From Sulfurimonas sp. (lineage in GTDB: Bacteria > Campylobacterota > Campylobacteria > Campylobacterales > Sulfurimonadaceae), in assembly GCA_021157665.1 (NCBI GenBank), contig JAGGWE010000070.1, positions 1 through 18,765 of the forward strand: a stretch of DNA of 18,765 nt, written 5' to 3'. The notes under the pieces were generated by a model. That model was not told the origin of the DNA. It did not search any database and was given only the letters and a program-made list of their open reading frames with translations. Of the stretch, positions 1-6,121 are shown one piece after another (position 1 is the first letter of the stretch; each line of letters starts with the position of its first letter). The position numbers and the translations under genes are program-made.

Positions 1-1
1 T

Positions 2-703
2 ATAGAGATGATGGGGTATCTGTTTGTCAAGGACCCAAATAAAAAATATGAGTGGGCGAAAAAAATCAATATCAAAAGCTTGTCTCCAAAAGAACTTCAG
101 GCAGAATATAGAAAGATCACCCTCAACAACGAGGCAACCGATGAGATTATTCAGACACTGTTCATGTTCTTTAAAGAAAAACAGTATGAGAAATATTCTA
201 CGGTGAAAAATCTGGTCGATGATGCTTCAGACCAGTATTCCAAGATTAAATTTGAAAGGGAAAAAGCAGCAAAAGCATACCAGGGGAATGATCTGGAAAA
301 AGCGATTCTATTTGAAAATATGATATGGCAATATATGATTAAAACTGCTGATTCAGGTATCCGTGCTAAAGATCTTCTGATAAGCAAACTGGCCACACCT
401 AAATCGGAAGCGGCCAAACATGGTGAGGAAGCATATCACGACGGAGGGTGTTCCGGATGCCATGTTGTCGGCAAGGTTAGTTCCGGACCGGATTTGACCG
501 GTGTTCTCAAGCGGCACAGGAATGCTGAACAATGGGTTTTTGAATATGTCAAAAACCCCGAGAGTAAATTTGAAGAACCCTATATGAAGAGACTTATTAA
601 GTTTTTCAATCTCAAAATGCCCAACCAGAATATGAGCAATCAAGAGATTAAGAATATCATAGAATATTTTAAATGGATAGACGAGAATGCGGAACTCTTT
701 TGA
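2..703 (+). CDS. C-terminal part of a monoheme c-type cytochrome domain protein (possible cNosZ tail), 5' truncated by the window
   Basis: The reading frame is open to the left edge, so the ATG at 8 is probably internal and the real start lies outside. The visible 231+ residues have a helical, Lys/Glu-rich first half (about residues 10-130) and then a cytochrome c domain with one CxxCH heme motif (CSGCH, about residues 147-151). This is followed by GPDLTGV and a distal Met (KMPNQNM) that could be the axial ligand. The sequence ends in a typical cytochrome c helix (IIEYFKWIDENAELF). From memory, this helical linker plus heme domain resembles the C-terminal extension of clade II (cytochrome-type) nitrous oxide reductase in Campylobacterota. 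A separate periplasmic electron-transfer cytochrome is the alternative. The codons look richer in G+C than those of the genes further right, which suggests a different origin. It is followed not by nos genes but by gene fragments. Confidence 0.6.
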   Translation: MEMMGYLFVKDPNKKYEWAKKINIKSLSPKELQAEYRKITLNNEATDEIIQTLFMFFKEKQYEKYSTVKNLVDDASDQYSKIKFEREKAAKAYQGNDLEKAILFENMIWQYMIKTADSGIRAKDLLISKLATPKSEAAKHGEEAYHDGGCSGCHVVGKVSSGPDLTGVLKRHRNAEQWVFEYVKNPESKFEEPYMKRLIKFFNLKMPNQNMSNQEIKNIIEYFKWIDENAELF

Positions 704-801
704 TGGATAACTGAAATGTTCTCTATAAAGTAGGCAAGTTTTTAATCAGTTAATTAGATAAAATAGTGAAGTAATTTATTATGAATAATTAAGGGTTAAA
801 A

Positions 802-876
802 ATGCCACCAAGATATACAAATGAGTTTAGAATAGAGGCAGTAAAACAGGTAACTGATAATGTGTATAGTTATTAG
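802..876 (+). pseudogene. Remnant of IS3/IS911-type transposase OrfA (first 24 codons)
   Basis: An ATG preceded by AAGGG (791-795) opens a 24-codon frame beginning MPPRYTNEFRIEAVKQV. This matches the conserved start of IS3-family OrfA proteins, the helix-turn-helix subunit (MxRRYTxEFRxEAVKxV). It stops at TAG after DNVYSY, where an intact OrfA would continue for about 75 more residues. No orfB catalytic domain follows, and I could not identify a convincing terminal inverted repeat. It is a decayed insertion sequence end, not a functional element. Confidence 0.7.
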
Positions 877-1041
877 AAATTTAATGTAGACCTTCCAAAA
901 GGTAAATATAAACTGTTCGCATCCTGCAATAAAAAATGGTTATCTGTGGTTATAGTAAAATTTTAAATCCCTGTTTTTAGGGCTTTCTGGAGATAGAATA
1001 GGATCTTATAACGGAGTGCTCAACAGAGTTAAGCATCAAGC
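877..1041. other. Gene-free stretch with a short unassigned coding-like remnant
   Basis: Together with 704-801 this makes a stretch of over 300 bases with no intact gene. In the same frame as the OrfA remnant, 877-966 stays open for 29 codons and contains DLPKGKYKLF. That looks protein-like, but there is no start codon and I cannot assign a family. A tiny CCCT/AGGG hairpin at 969-982 is too weak to call a terminator. Nothing else recognisable is seen. Confidence 0.3.
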
Positions 1042-1425
1042 TTACTCTTTTAAATTCTTTATCATATGTTTTTTAGTTTTACTCGTGACAACAGCTTCAA
1101 ACGGGTCCTCTAGCCAGTAGTGTCTTTTATACTTACCTCACCTCGGCATATGAGTTCTCCCAAAAGCTTTTTAAATCATAAGTTATTTGCATAGGAGTCA
1201 TCGCTGGTGTCAGTAGGTGAACTTGTAAAGATAGAGTGTTATTAAGTACTTTTGGTGTTTCATATAGTCCAAAAACTTCTTGTATTTTTACACTCATTGA
1301 TGGTTTTTTATAATTGGAATAATCTATATGTATATTTAAGCCACTTGGAACTTTAACACTTGGCGATGCCATAGTGTCTAAAAGCTGTTGTTTTTCCCAT
1401 GACAAAAGTGATAATAACATCGGGC
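1042..1425 (-). pseudogene. hrpB: C-terminal remnant of HrpB-type ATP-dependent helicase, frameshifted
   Basis: On the minus strand, residues from LLSLLSWEKQQLLD through VPSGLNIHIDYS, IQEVFGLYETP, LLTPAMTPMQIT and LKSFWENSYAEV match the HrpB C-terminal domain. The conserved pattern there is PSG...IDYS, QE(L/M)FGL, HLLSPA.RP.Q(V/I)T, FW...Y.EVRKEL.GRYPKH.WPDDP. The frame stops at 1133-1135, immediately after EVR. The conserved continuation (YKRHYWLEDP ... SKTKK) reappears in another frame and ends at TAA 1042-1044, so a small deletion of roughly a dozen bases removed most of KELRGR. The DEAH helicase core is absent. This is a dead 3' fragment joined directly to the HsdM fragment upstream. Confidence 0.75.
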
Positions 1426-1439
1426 AACAGCAATATTTG

Positions 1440-1587
1440 CCTCTTCCATAAACTGATCATTTGCTCTTTTTAAGAATAGTAAGCCAAAAATATAGTTTTT
1501 AAAATCAGAACTATCAATATGCCCTCTCATTAAATCAGCACTATCCCATAGCCATCGTTCTAATATTTCGAGTGTAAGCTTATTCAT
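1440..1587 (-). pseudogene. hsdM: N-terminal remnant of type I restriction-modification methyltransferase subunit HsdM
   Basis: The gene start is intact: ATG at 1587 preceded on the minus strand by AGGAT. It encodes MNKLTLEILERWLW, DSADLMRGHIDSSDFK and YIFGLLFLKRANDQF, the characteristic start of HsdM N-terminal helical domains (ADxLRGxxDxSxYKxxIFGLLFLKR). Similarity stops after about 48 residues. The frame then runs into unrelated sequence that, one frame over, encodes the HrpB remnant. The methylase catalytic motif NPPF, HsdS and HsdR are not present. It faces away from the flavoprotein gene at 1657. Confidence 0.75.
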
Positions 1588-1643
1588 AGGTATCCTAAAA
1601 TTATTTTATTGTATTATATCTCTTATATTGTCAGTGAGACATT

Positions 1644-1648
1644 AAGGA
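1644..1648 (+). promoter_or_regulatory. Shine-Dalgarno deciding a TTG start at 1657
   Basis: AAGGA lies 8 nt before the TTG at 1657. The upstream in-frame TTG at 1609 has no such site and would add 16 residues ahead of the conserved flavoprotein start. Confidence 0.6.
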
Positions 1649-1656
1649 TTAAAGAG

Positions 1657-2895
1657 TTGAAAAAAGTTTATGATCTTATAGTTATTGGTTCTGGTGCTGC
1701 TGGAATAATCTCTGCCATTGCTGCCTCAAAAGATAAAAAGTCTGTTTTACTTTTAGAAAAATTACCTCAAATCGCTTCAAAACTAAAGGCAACAGGTGGG
1801 GGAAGATGTAACCTAACAAATACACATACAAACGAAGATTTTATGAGTAAATTTGGAAGAGATGGTCGTTTTATGCAAGATGCTCTAAAAGAATTTGACC
1901 ACAAAGCACTTGTATCGTTTTTTGATGAAATTGGAGTTGAAACTCATGCACCTGATGGCTTTAGAGTTTTTCCAACTTCTCACTCCTCTGTAACTATTAT
2001 AAAAGCTCTTCAAGATGAGATGGATAGAGTTGGAGTAGAAATAAAATGTAATAAAAAAGTTAAAAATATTTTATATGAAAACTCAAAAATTATCGGAGTT
2101 AAAACAGATAATGAGATTTTTCACTCAAATAATATAGTTTTAGCAACTGGTGGACTTGGTTATCCTACCTTAGGTGCTGAGGGAGATGGTTATAGCATAG
2201 CTTCTGAAGTAGGACATAAAATCACACAACTACACCCTGCAATGATGCCACTTAAAACTAAAGAGGATTGGGTGGCTAATTGTAGAGCAGATACAATCCC
2301 TAAAGTTGAGTTAAAAGTAGATTTAAAAAAACATAAAAAACTTCATGCGATTGGGGATTTAATCTTTACAAAAACTGGAATTAGAGGTCCTGTGGTTTTA
2401 GACTTTGCAAGAGAGATAACTCCACTTTTAGAAAAATATAGCGAAGTTCCACTACTTCTAAATCTCACAAAAGGGATGAATGAGGAACAAATCTCTAAAC
2501 ATTTAAAAAATGAACTACTTAAAAACCCACATGCCGAGATAGTAGAGATAGTATCCACCCTACTCCCACATGCCATAAGTTCTGAACTTTGTAAATTAGC
2601 AGAGATAAACCCACATGCCAAGAACAAAGAGATAGAGGGTAAAAACAAGGCCAAACTCATCCAACTCTTAACATGGACACCTTTAACAATCTCTGGACAC
2701 GATGGCTTTAAAATGGCAATGATAACAAGAGGTGGAATAAACCTAAAAGAGATAAATCCAAAAACAATGCAGAGTAAAATTATAAATGGACTTTACTTTT
2801 GTGGAGAGATTATAAACTTAGATGGACCTTGTGGAGGATACAACTTACAATGGAGTTTTTCTAGTGGGTATTTAGCTGGAAAACTTTTGAGTTAA
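1657..2895 (+). CDS. BaiN/HI0933-family NAD(P)/FAD-dependent flavoprotein
   Basis: A 412-residue protein from the TTG at 1657. It starts with the Rossmann FAD-binding motif (VIGSGAAG, residues 9-16), then TGGGRCNLTN (46-55), which is diagnostic of this family, and ATGGLGYPTLGAEGDGY in the middle. The C-terminal flavin-contact segment (YFCGEIINLDGPCGGYNLQW...SSGYLAG) is conserved. The length is near the family norm of about 400. Members are cytosolic oxidoreductases whose substrate is usually unknown, so none is assigned here. The helical insertion region carries three in-frame copies of CCACATGCC, each read as PHA (2527, 2566, 2611). The gene stands alone: divergent to the HsdM remnant and followed by a structured non-coding region. 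A 7-bp AACAAGC/GCTTGTT inverted repeat at 2904-2933 lacks a T-run, so I do not call it a terminator. Confidence 0.88.
   Translation: MKKVYDLIVIGSGAAGIISAIAASKDKKSVLLLEKLPQIASKLKATGGGRCNLTNTHTNEDFMSKFGRDGRFMQDALKEFDHKALVSFFDEIGVETHAPDGFRVFPTSHSSVTIIKALQDEMDRVGVEIKCNKKVKNILYENSKIIGVKTDNEIFHSNNIVLATGGLGYPTLGAEGDGYSIASEVGHKITQLHPAMMPLKTKEDWVANCRADTIPKVELKVDLKKHKKLHAIGDLIFTKTGIRGPVVLDFAREITPLLEKYSEVPLLLNLTKGMNEEQISKHLKNELLKNPHAEIVEIVSTLLPHAISSELCKLAEINPHAKNKEIEGKNKAKLIQLLTWTPLTISGHDGFKMAMITRGGINLKEINPKTMQSKIINGLYFCGEIINLDGPCGGYNLQWSFSSGYLAGKLLS
2527..2623 (+). repeat. Three copies of the CCACATGCC motif in 97 bp
   Basis: The copies are CCACATGCCGAGAT at 2527-2540, CCACATGCC at 2566-2574 and CCACATGCC at 2611-2619. 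All are on the plus strand and in the same frame of the flavoprotein gene. They belong to the motif family scattered between 2.5 and 8.0 kb. Confidence 0.8.
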
Positions 2896-2954
2896 AAAGG
2901 GGAAACAAGCAATATAATTACAAACAGCTTGTTCATAAAATCTCCCTTAATTCG

Positions 2955-3106
2955 TTTTAGGAGGCACGGCTGATTCATACAAAACATGGATGCGATGGCT
3001 TGCCTTCGCCTTGTACTCTTGTTCTGCATATCTCTGCCGAAGGCAAGCCATCGGTTCCTATAGCCTTAAGCTAATTATTTGTATGAATCAACCGTGTTTT
3101 AGGAGG
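2955..3106. mobile_element. 132-bp MITE-like element with 19-bp terminal inverted repeats and 10-bp target duplication
   Basis: The termini at 2965-2983 and 3078-3096 are inverted repeats, 18 of 19 bases identical (CACGGCTGATTCATACAAA against CACGGTTGATTCATACAAA). They are flanked exactly by the direct repeat TTTTAGGAGG at 2955-2964 and 3097-3106. The interior has no open frame of note, so it is non-autonomous. Inside is a second perfect 16-bp inverted repeat (2993-3008 with 3038-3053), more G+C-rich than its surroundings. A 10-bp duplication would fit transposase families with 9-12 bp target sites, such as IS4-like, but I cannot name the parent element. Confidence 0.75.
2993..3053. repeat. 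Perfect 16-bp inverted repeat inside the MITE
   Basis: CGATGGCTTGCCTTCG at 2993-3008 is the exact reverse complement of 3038-3053, with a 29-base loop. It would form a stable stem within the fold of the terminal repeats. Confidence 0.85.
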
Positions 3107-3108
3107 AC

Positions 3109-3146
3109 AAAAAAAAAGGTCGAAGGGTAATTAATCCTCCGACCTT
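3109..3146 (-). terminator. Rho-independent terminator of the thiE-like operon
   Basis: Read on the minus strand, an 11-bp stem (3146-3136 with 3126-3116, one G-U pair) and a 9-base loop are followed by a run of nine T (3117-3109). It lies about 90 bases after the stop of the gene at 3240. On the plus strand the same stem has an A-C mismatch and no T-run, which fixes the orientation. Confidence 0.8.
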
Positions 3147-3239
3147 GTAGATTTCATTGCTCCATAAAACGAACTAAGTTACTCATAGCTAGTGAAATTA
3201 TATCATAAAAACATATTAATTTAAAATTAAACTAAAAAA

Positions 3240-3797
3240 CTACTCTGAGTAAAAGTAACGGATAGAAGCAAATCCATAAGGCTTAACCTCTGCTATCATA
3301 TCCACATGCCGAGATTCTACTATACCACCAAGAGCAAAAATTTTCAACTTTGTTTTTGCTAGTAGTTCTTTTAAATCATCAACACCTTTTGGCTTACCTT
3401 TTCCGGGTGAGGTAAAAATCGGACTATATGTAACTGCATCTGCACCTAAGTTCTCAGCTTTTAAAACATCTTCATGAGTATGAGTTGAGATTATTACCTC
3501 TAAACCCAACTCTTTGGCATGTGGGATTTCGTCAAACTGTTTTGAAGTAAGGTGTACACCTGTAGCATTTAACTCTTTTGCTAAATCTACTTTTTGATGT
3601 ATAAAACTTTTTATACCCTCAAACTGCTTACAAACATCTACAAAATGGGCAGCTTGAATATCATAATTTGGGTTTGATTTATCTCTATAAAGAGCATACT
3701 CTGGCATGTGGACTTGACACTGTTCATGCAAAATATTTCTAAAAATAGCAGGGGTATCTGTATAAAATTCTCTTGAAGTTATTAAATATTTTTTCAT
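3240..3797 (-). CDS. Thiamine phosphate synthase / TenI-like TIM-barrel protein
   Basis: A 185-residue protein with ThiE/TenI signatures: GVHLTS (about 80-85), ISTHTHEDVLKAENLGADAVTY (102-123), SPIFTSPGKGKPKG (124-137) and IFALGGI (153-159). ThiE joins the HMP pyrophosphate and thiazole phosphate moieties of thiamine; TenI is its smaller relative with a different role. At 185 residues it is shorter than typical ThiE (about 210). The N-terminal substrate pocket is divergent, so TenI-like or an epsilonproteobacterial ThiE paralogue are both possible. It is the last gene of a two-gene operon, 2 nt after the stop of the upstream gene, and ends before a clear terminator. Three copies of the dispersed motif lie inside, at 3302 (+), 3516 (-) and 3703 (-). 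They are read as SRHV, IPHAKEL and VHMPEY. Confidence 0.8.
   Translation of the reverse strand: MKKYLITSREFYTDTPAIFRNILHEQCQVHMPEYALYRDKSNPNYDIQAAHFVDVCKQFEGIKSFIHQKVDLAKELNATGVHLTSKQFDEIPHAKELGLEVIISTHTHEDVLKAENLGADAVTYSPIFTSPGKGKPKGVDDLKELLAKTKLKIFALGGIVESRHVDMIAEVKPYGFASIRYFYSE
3302..3316 (+). repeat. Dispersed motif copy CCACATGCCGAGATT
   Basis: Plus-strand copy within the minus-strand thiE-like gene. It is read there as SRHV, and is identical over 18 bases to the copy at 7308-7325. Confidence 0.8.
3516..3524 (-). repeat. Dispersed motif copy CCACATGCC (minus strand)
   Basis: GGCATGTGG on the plus strand. It is read in the thiE-like gene as part of IPHAKEL. Confidence 0.7.
3703..3711 (-). 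repeat. Dispersed motif copy CCACATGCC (minus strand)
   Basis: GGCATGTGG on the plus strand. It is read in the thiE-like gene as part of QVHMPEY. Confidence 0.7.
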
Positions 3798-3799
3798 AA

Positions 3800-4246
3800 T
3801 TATCTCAATAATGGATTTGATGATTTTTTAGCAGGTGCTACAAACTCAACTTTTTTAGCCTCTTCACCACTTTCATATCTTTGCATAATTCCATCAATAT
3901 GGTACTCCATACGATTTAGCAAGTATAACTCATCATCAGAATATTTAGCTTGAGACTCTTTTATAAAGTTTTGCAAGAACTCTATTTTTTGCCCCTCATC
4001 ATTAATCTCTATACTTTTAATAATAGAGAGTATCTCATCATACTCATCCCCACATGCCGAGATAAAATCATACGACAAATCAATAGTTTTCATAGTATCA
4101 AGTGCTTTTTGGAATGCGAAGTGATTGTAAAGCAAACATGAAACAAAATACTCTATATCTGAGCTTTCAAACTCACTGTATTGCTTATCTTCATCTTTAA
4201 AATGTTTATGCCAAATTTCTAAAACTGTTTTAATTTTATTATCCAT
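3800..4246 (-). CDS. Unrecognised 148-residue acidic, mostly helical protein
   Basis: I do not recognise a family. The protein has no signal peptide or membrane segment and is rich in Asp/Glu. It looks helical throughout (for example IWHKHFKDEDKQYSEF near the start and EIMQRY-like segments near the end), with a short basic tail (PAKKSSNPLLR). The start ATG at 4246 follows GAGAGAAT, and a TATAAT box lies about 26 nt upstream. It is cotranscribed with the thiE-like gene 2 nt downstream. A full motif copy at 4050-4063 is read as ISACGDE. It is likely cytosolic; no function is assigned. Confidence 0.75.
   Translation of the reverse strand: MDNKIKTVLEIWHKHFKDEDKQYSEFESSDIEYFVSCLLYNHFAFQKALDTMKTIDLSYDFISACGDEYDEILSIIKSIEINDEGQKIEFLQNFIKESQAKYSDDELYLLNRMEYHIDGIMQRYESGEEAKKVEFVAPAKKSSNPLLR
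4050..4063 (+). repeat. Dispersed motif copy CCACATGCCGAGAT
   Basis: Plus-strand copy inside the minus-strand unknown gene, read there as ISACG. Confidence 0.8.
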
Positions 4247-4271
4247 ATCATTCTCTCAATATTTTTTTATA

Positions 4272-4277
4272 ATTATA
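4272..4277 (-). promoter_or_regulatory. -10 box TATAAT for the minus-strand operon 4246-3240
   Basis: Minus-strand TATAAT within GAGTATAATTAT, 26 nt before the ATG at 4246. No clear -35 box is seen, which is usual in Campylobacterota. Confidence 0.5.
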
Positions 4278-4299
4278 CTCAAGTTTTTATATCCTTTAA

Positions 4300-4308
4300 C
4301 GATATAAT
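4300..4308 (+). promoter_or_regulatory. Candidate promoter for the fliK-like gene (TATAAT or FliA-type CGATAT)
   Basis: CGATATAAT contains both a sigma70-type TATAAT (4303-4308) and a FliA-like CGATAT (4300-4305) with AAGTTT 13 nt upstream (4281-4286). Either would start transcription within a few bases of the ATG at 4314, which has no Shine-Dalgarno. Confidence 0.35.
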
Positions 4309-4313
4309 AAACA

Positions 4314-5870
4314 ATGATAAATATTTCCACCTCTTCAAAACTCGGTATTATCCTCCCAAATACTAATAAAGCACTTGCAAAAGTGCTTAGTAGTGCCACA
4401 CCAAAAGAGCTTGAAATCATCTCAAATGGCAAAGACTTAAAATCTGTAATGAGTACTATTTTAAAACAAAGTGGAAATAGCAGTTCTTCAGATAAAGCAT
4501 TACTAGAACTTGTTAAAAATAATCCAACACTTAAAAATCTTGGAGATGTATCTACTACTATCAAAGATTTACTAAACTCTATAAAATCAGATAAAGAACA
4601 ACTTCCGATAGAAAAAACATTAAAAAACTTCCTTACAGATATAAAAGATTTAAAAAACAGTGAACTAAAACAAAAACTTGAAAACTCTGGAGTATTTTTA
4701 GAATCTCGCCTAAAAAATGCAAAAAATCCACAGGTTGAACTTAAAAATACGCTTACTTTACTTGTAAAAACTTTACAAAATAGTTCATCACCATCAGCTA
4801 AAGCAATATCAAATCAAGTAAAAATTTTACTAAATAATGAGATTTTAAAATCTGCTTCAAACCTAGATATAACAAAAGAAAAACCTGCAAATCAAAAAAT
4901 CTTAGCACAACTGTCATCAAGTATCGAAAACCTAATATCAAAACTAAAAACAGCACAAAAAGGAATAGATACTATCCACAACCCTACTCTAAATAAAACC
5001 TTAGAAAAATTAGAACACCTTATTCAAGTAAAAAATTTAACTCCAAAAAATTTTAAACTCTCTTCTATAAAAGAATCTTTAGAGCAAATCTCTTTAAATA
5101 TCAACAAAAGCTTTACAATGGAATCAAAAAGTATCATCAACTCTTTAGAAAAGATTTTTCAATCACTTAAGAGTATTGATTCTGTAGAAAAATTTATTGA
5201 TAAAAATCTACCCAGTGATATATCAAAACTAAACCAAAATATAAAAGATGTAATCTTAAAAGCTGACCCAATTTTTTCCAAAGATACAAATCTAATTTTA
5301 AATAAACTCCAAACACTAAATACACCTGAAAAATTAAACTCTGCACAAAATGTAAAAGAGATAATCTCTAGTGATTTAAAAGCAATACTAATGCAAACGA
5401 GTGAAGAGATGGCAAAATCTCCACATGCCAATCAAAATGAGATTTTAAAATATATAGATAAACTTTCTCTTCAAATAGACCACTACCAACTACTTTCTCA
5501 CCTTAGTAATGGCTCATCTTTATATCTCCCTTTTTCATGGGATATGTTAGAAGATGGAAATATTGAGTTGAAAAAAGATGAAGATGAAAAATTTTATTGT
5601 GATATTGATTTAAAATTAAAAGAGTACGGGGCACTAAATCTAAAACTAACTCTTTTTGAAAAAAATCAATTAAATCTTCATATTTATTCATCAAGTGAAA
5701 AATTAAAAACTCTACTAAAAGAAAATATCCCATCACTTCGTTCAGCACTGATTGATATACAAGTTACTCCAAGAGAGATAAGAGTTTATGAGCCAAAAAT
5801 AAAAGCACCAATATCCCCATATCAAAACCAAGAAGATAATATTTATATGGGATTTGAGGTAAAAGCATGA
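4314..5870 (+). CDS. FliK-like flagellar hook-length control protein
   Basis: A 518-residue, Lys/Ser/Asn-rich protein. Residues 1-390 are low-complexity, helical and repeat-like (many LKN, SLEKI and LKSA units), as in FliK ruler regions. The last 110 residues (about 390-505) contain a compact domain, SLYLPFSWD, then IDLKLKEYGALNLKLTLFEKNQLNLHIYSSSEKLKTLL and LRSALIDIQVTPREIRVYEP. This resembles the FliK C-terminal Flg_hook fold, which contacts FlhB to switch export substrate. Its stop overlaps the next gene by 4 bases (ATGA), and that gene encodes an FlhB C-terminal homologue, which supports the call. No Shine-Dalgarno precedes the ATG. One motif copy (CCACATGCC, 5421) is read as PHANQN. Confidence 0.7.
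   Translation: MINISTSSKLGIILPNTNKALAKVLSSATPKELEIISNGKDLKSVMSTILKQSGNSSSSDKALLELVKNNPTLKNLGDVSTTIKDLLNSIKSDKEQLPIEKTLKNFLTDIKDLKNSELKQKLENSGVFLESRLKNAKNPQVELKNTLTLLVKTLQNSSSPSAKAISNQVKILLNNEILKSASNLDITKEKPANQKILAQLSSSIENLISKLKTAQKGIDTIHNPTLNKTLEKLEHLIQVKNLTPKNFKLSSIKESLEQISLNINKSFTMESKSIINSLEKIFQSLKSIDSVEKFIDKNLPSDISKLNQNIKDVILKADPIFSKDTNLILNKLQTLNTPEKLNSAQNVKEIISSDLKAILMQTSEEMAKSPHANQNEILKYIDKLSLQIDHYQLLSHLSNGSSLYLPFSWDMLEDGNIELKKDEDEKFYCDIDLKLKEYGALNLKLTLFEKNQLNLHIYSSSEKLKTLLKENIPSLRSALIDIQVTPREIRVYEPKIKAPISPYQNQEDNIYMGFEVKA
5421..5429 (+). repeat. Dispersed motif copy CCACATGCC
   Basis: Plus-strand copy in the fliK-like gene, read as PHAN. Confidence 0.7.
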
Positions 5871-6121
5871 GACAAAAAGCCGCCGCTCTTAGATATGACA
5901 AAGATAAAGAAAATGCACCTCGTGTTGTTGCAAAAGGTGAAGGTCATACAGCAGAAAACATCATAAAAATTGCAGAGTTACACAACTTACCAATAAAAAA
6001 AGATGAAGATTTAATGGAACTTTTATCAAAAGTAGAACTCGATAAAGAAGTACCAGAAGCACTTTATCGAGCAGTTGCAGAGGTATTTAGCTTTATCTAT
6101 AAAACTACAAATAAAAAGTAG
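5867..6121 (+). CDS. flhX: FlhX: orphan FlhB C-terminal domain homologue
   Basis: An 84-residue protein matching the cytoplasmic C-terminal domain of FlhB/YscU export proteins without the membrane domain. It shows AAALRYDKDKENAPRVVAKGEG, IIKIAELHNLPIKKDEDLMELLSKVELDKEVPEALYRAVAEVFSFIY. The NPTH autocleavage loop of FlhB is absent, so it begins just after that point, as FlhX proteins do. FlhX can stand in for the cleaved FlhB C-terminus in flagellar export and interacts with FliK. It is translationally coupled to the fliK-like gene (ATGA overlap). Its TAG stop directly abuts the stop codon of the convergent polA. Confidence 0.85.
   Translation: MRQKAAALRYDKDKENAPRVVAKGEGHTAENIIKIAELHNLPIKKDEDLMELLSKVELDKEVPEALYRAVAEVFSFIYKTTNKK

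Larger units (their letters stand above)
2946..3178. repeat. Outer imperfect inverted repeat enclosing the MITE and terminator
   Basis: The left arm 2946-2963 and the reverse complement of 3160-3178 agree at all but one base, plus a one-base bulge (CTTAATTCGTTTTAGGAG against CTTAGTTCGTTTTATGGAG). The mismatch becomes a G-U pair in minus-strand RNA, so the structure fits the 3' end of the minus-strand transcript. Removing the inserted 142 bp (element plus one direct repeat) leaves a compact hairpin of about 91 bp containing the terminator stem. It could be an extended terminator or an older small palindromic element. Confidence 0.6.

Noticed and set aside
1141..1154. CTCGGCATATGAG in the HrpB remnant, resembling the dispersed motif
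   Set aside because: It differs from CTCGGCATGTGG at more than one position and falls on a conserved stretch of HrpB (SYAEV), so chance similarity is likely.
2904..2933. AACAAGC/GCTTGTT hairpin after the flavoprotein gene as terminator
   Set aside because: The stem is only 7 bp with a long loop and no T-run.
4256..4564. Minus-strand open frame opposite the start of the fliK-like gene
   Set aside because: It is antisense to a well-supported gene, runs through the promoter region and has no recognisable protein character.
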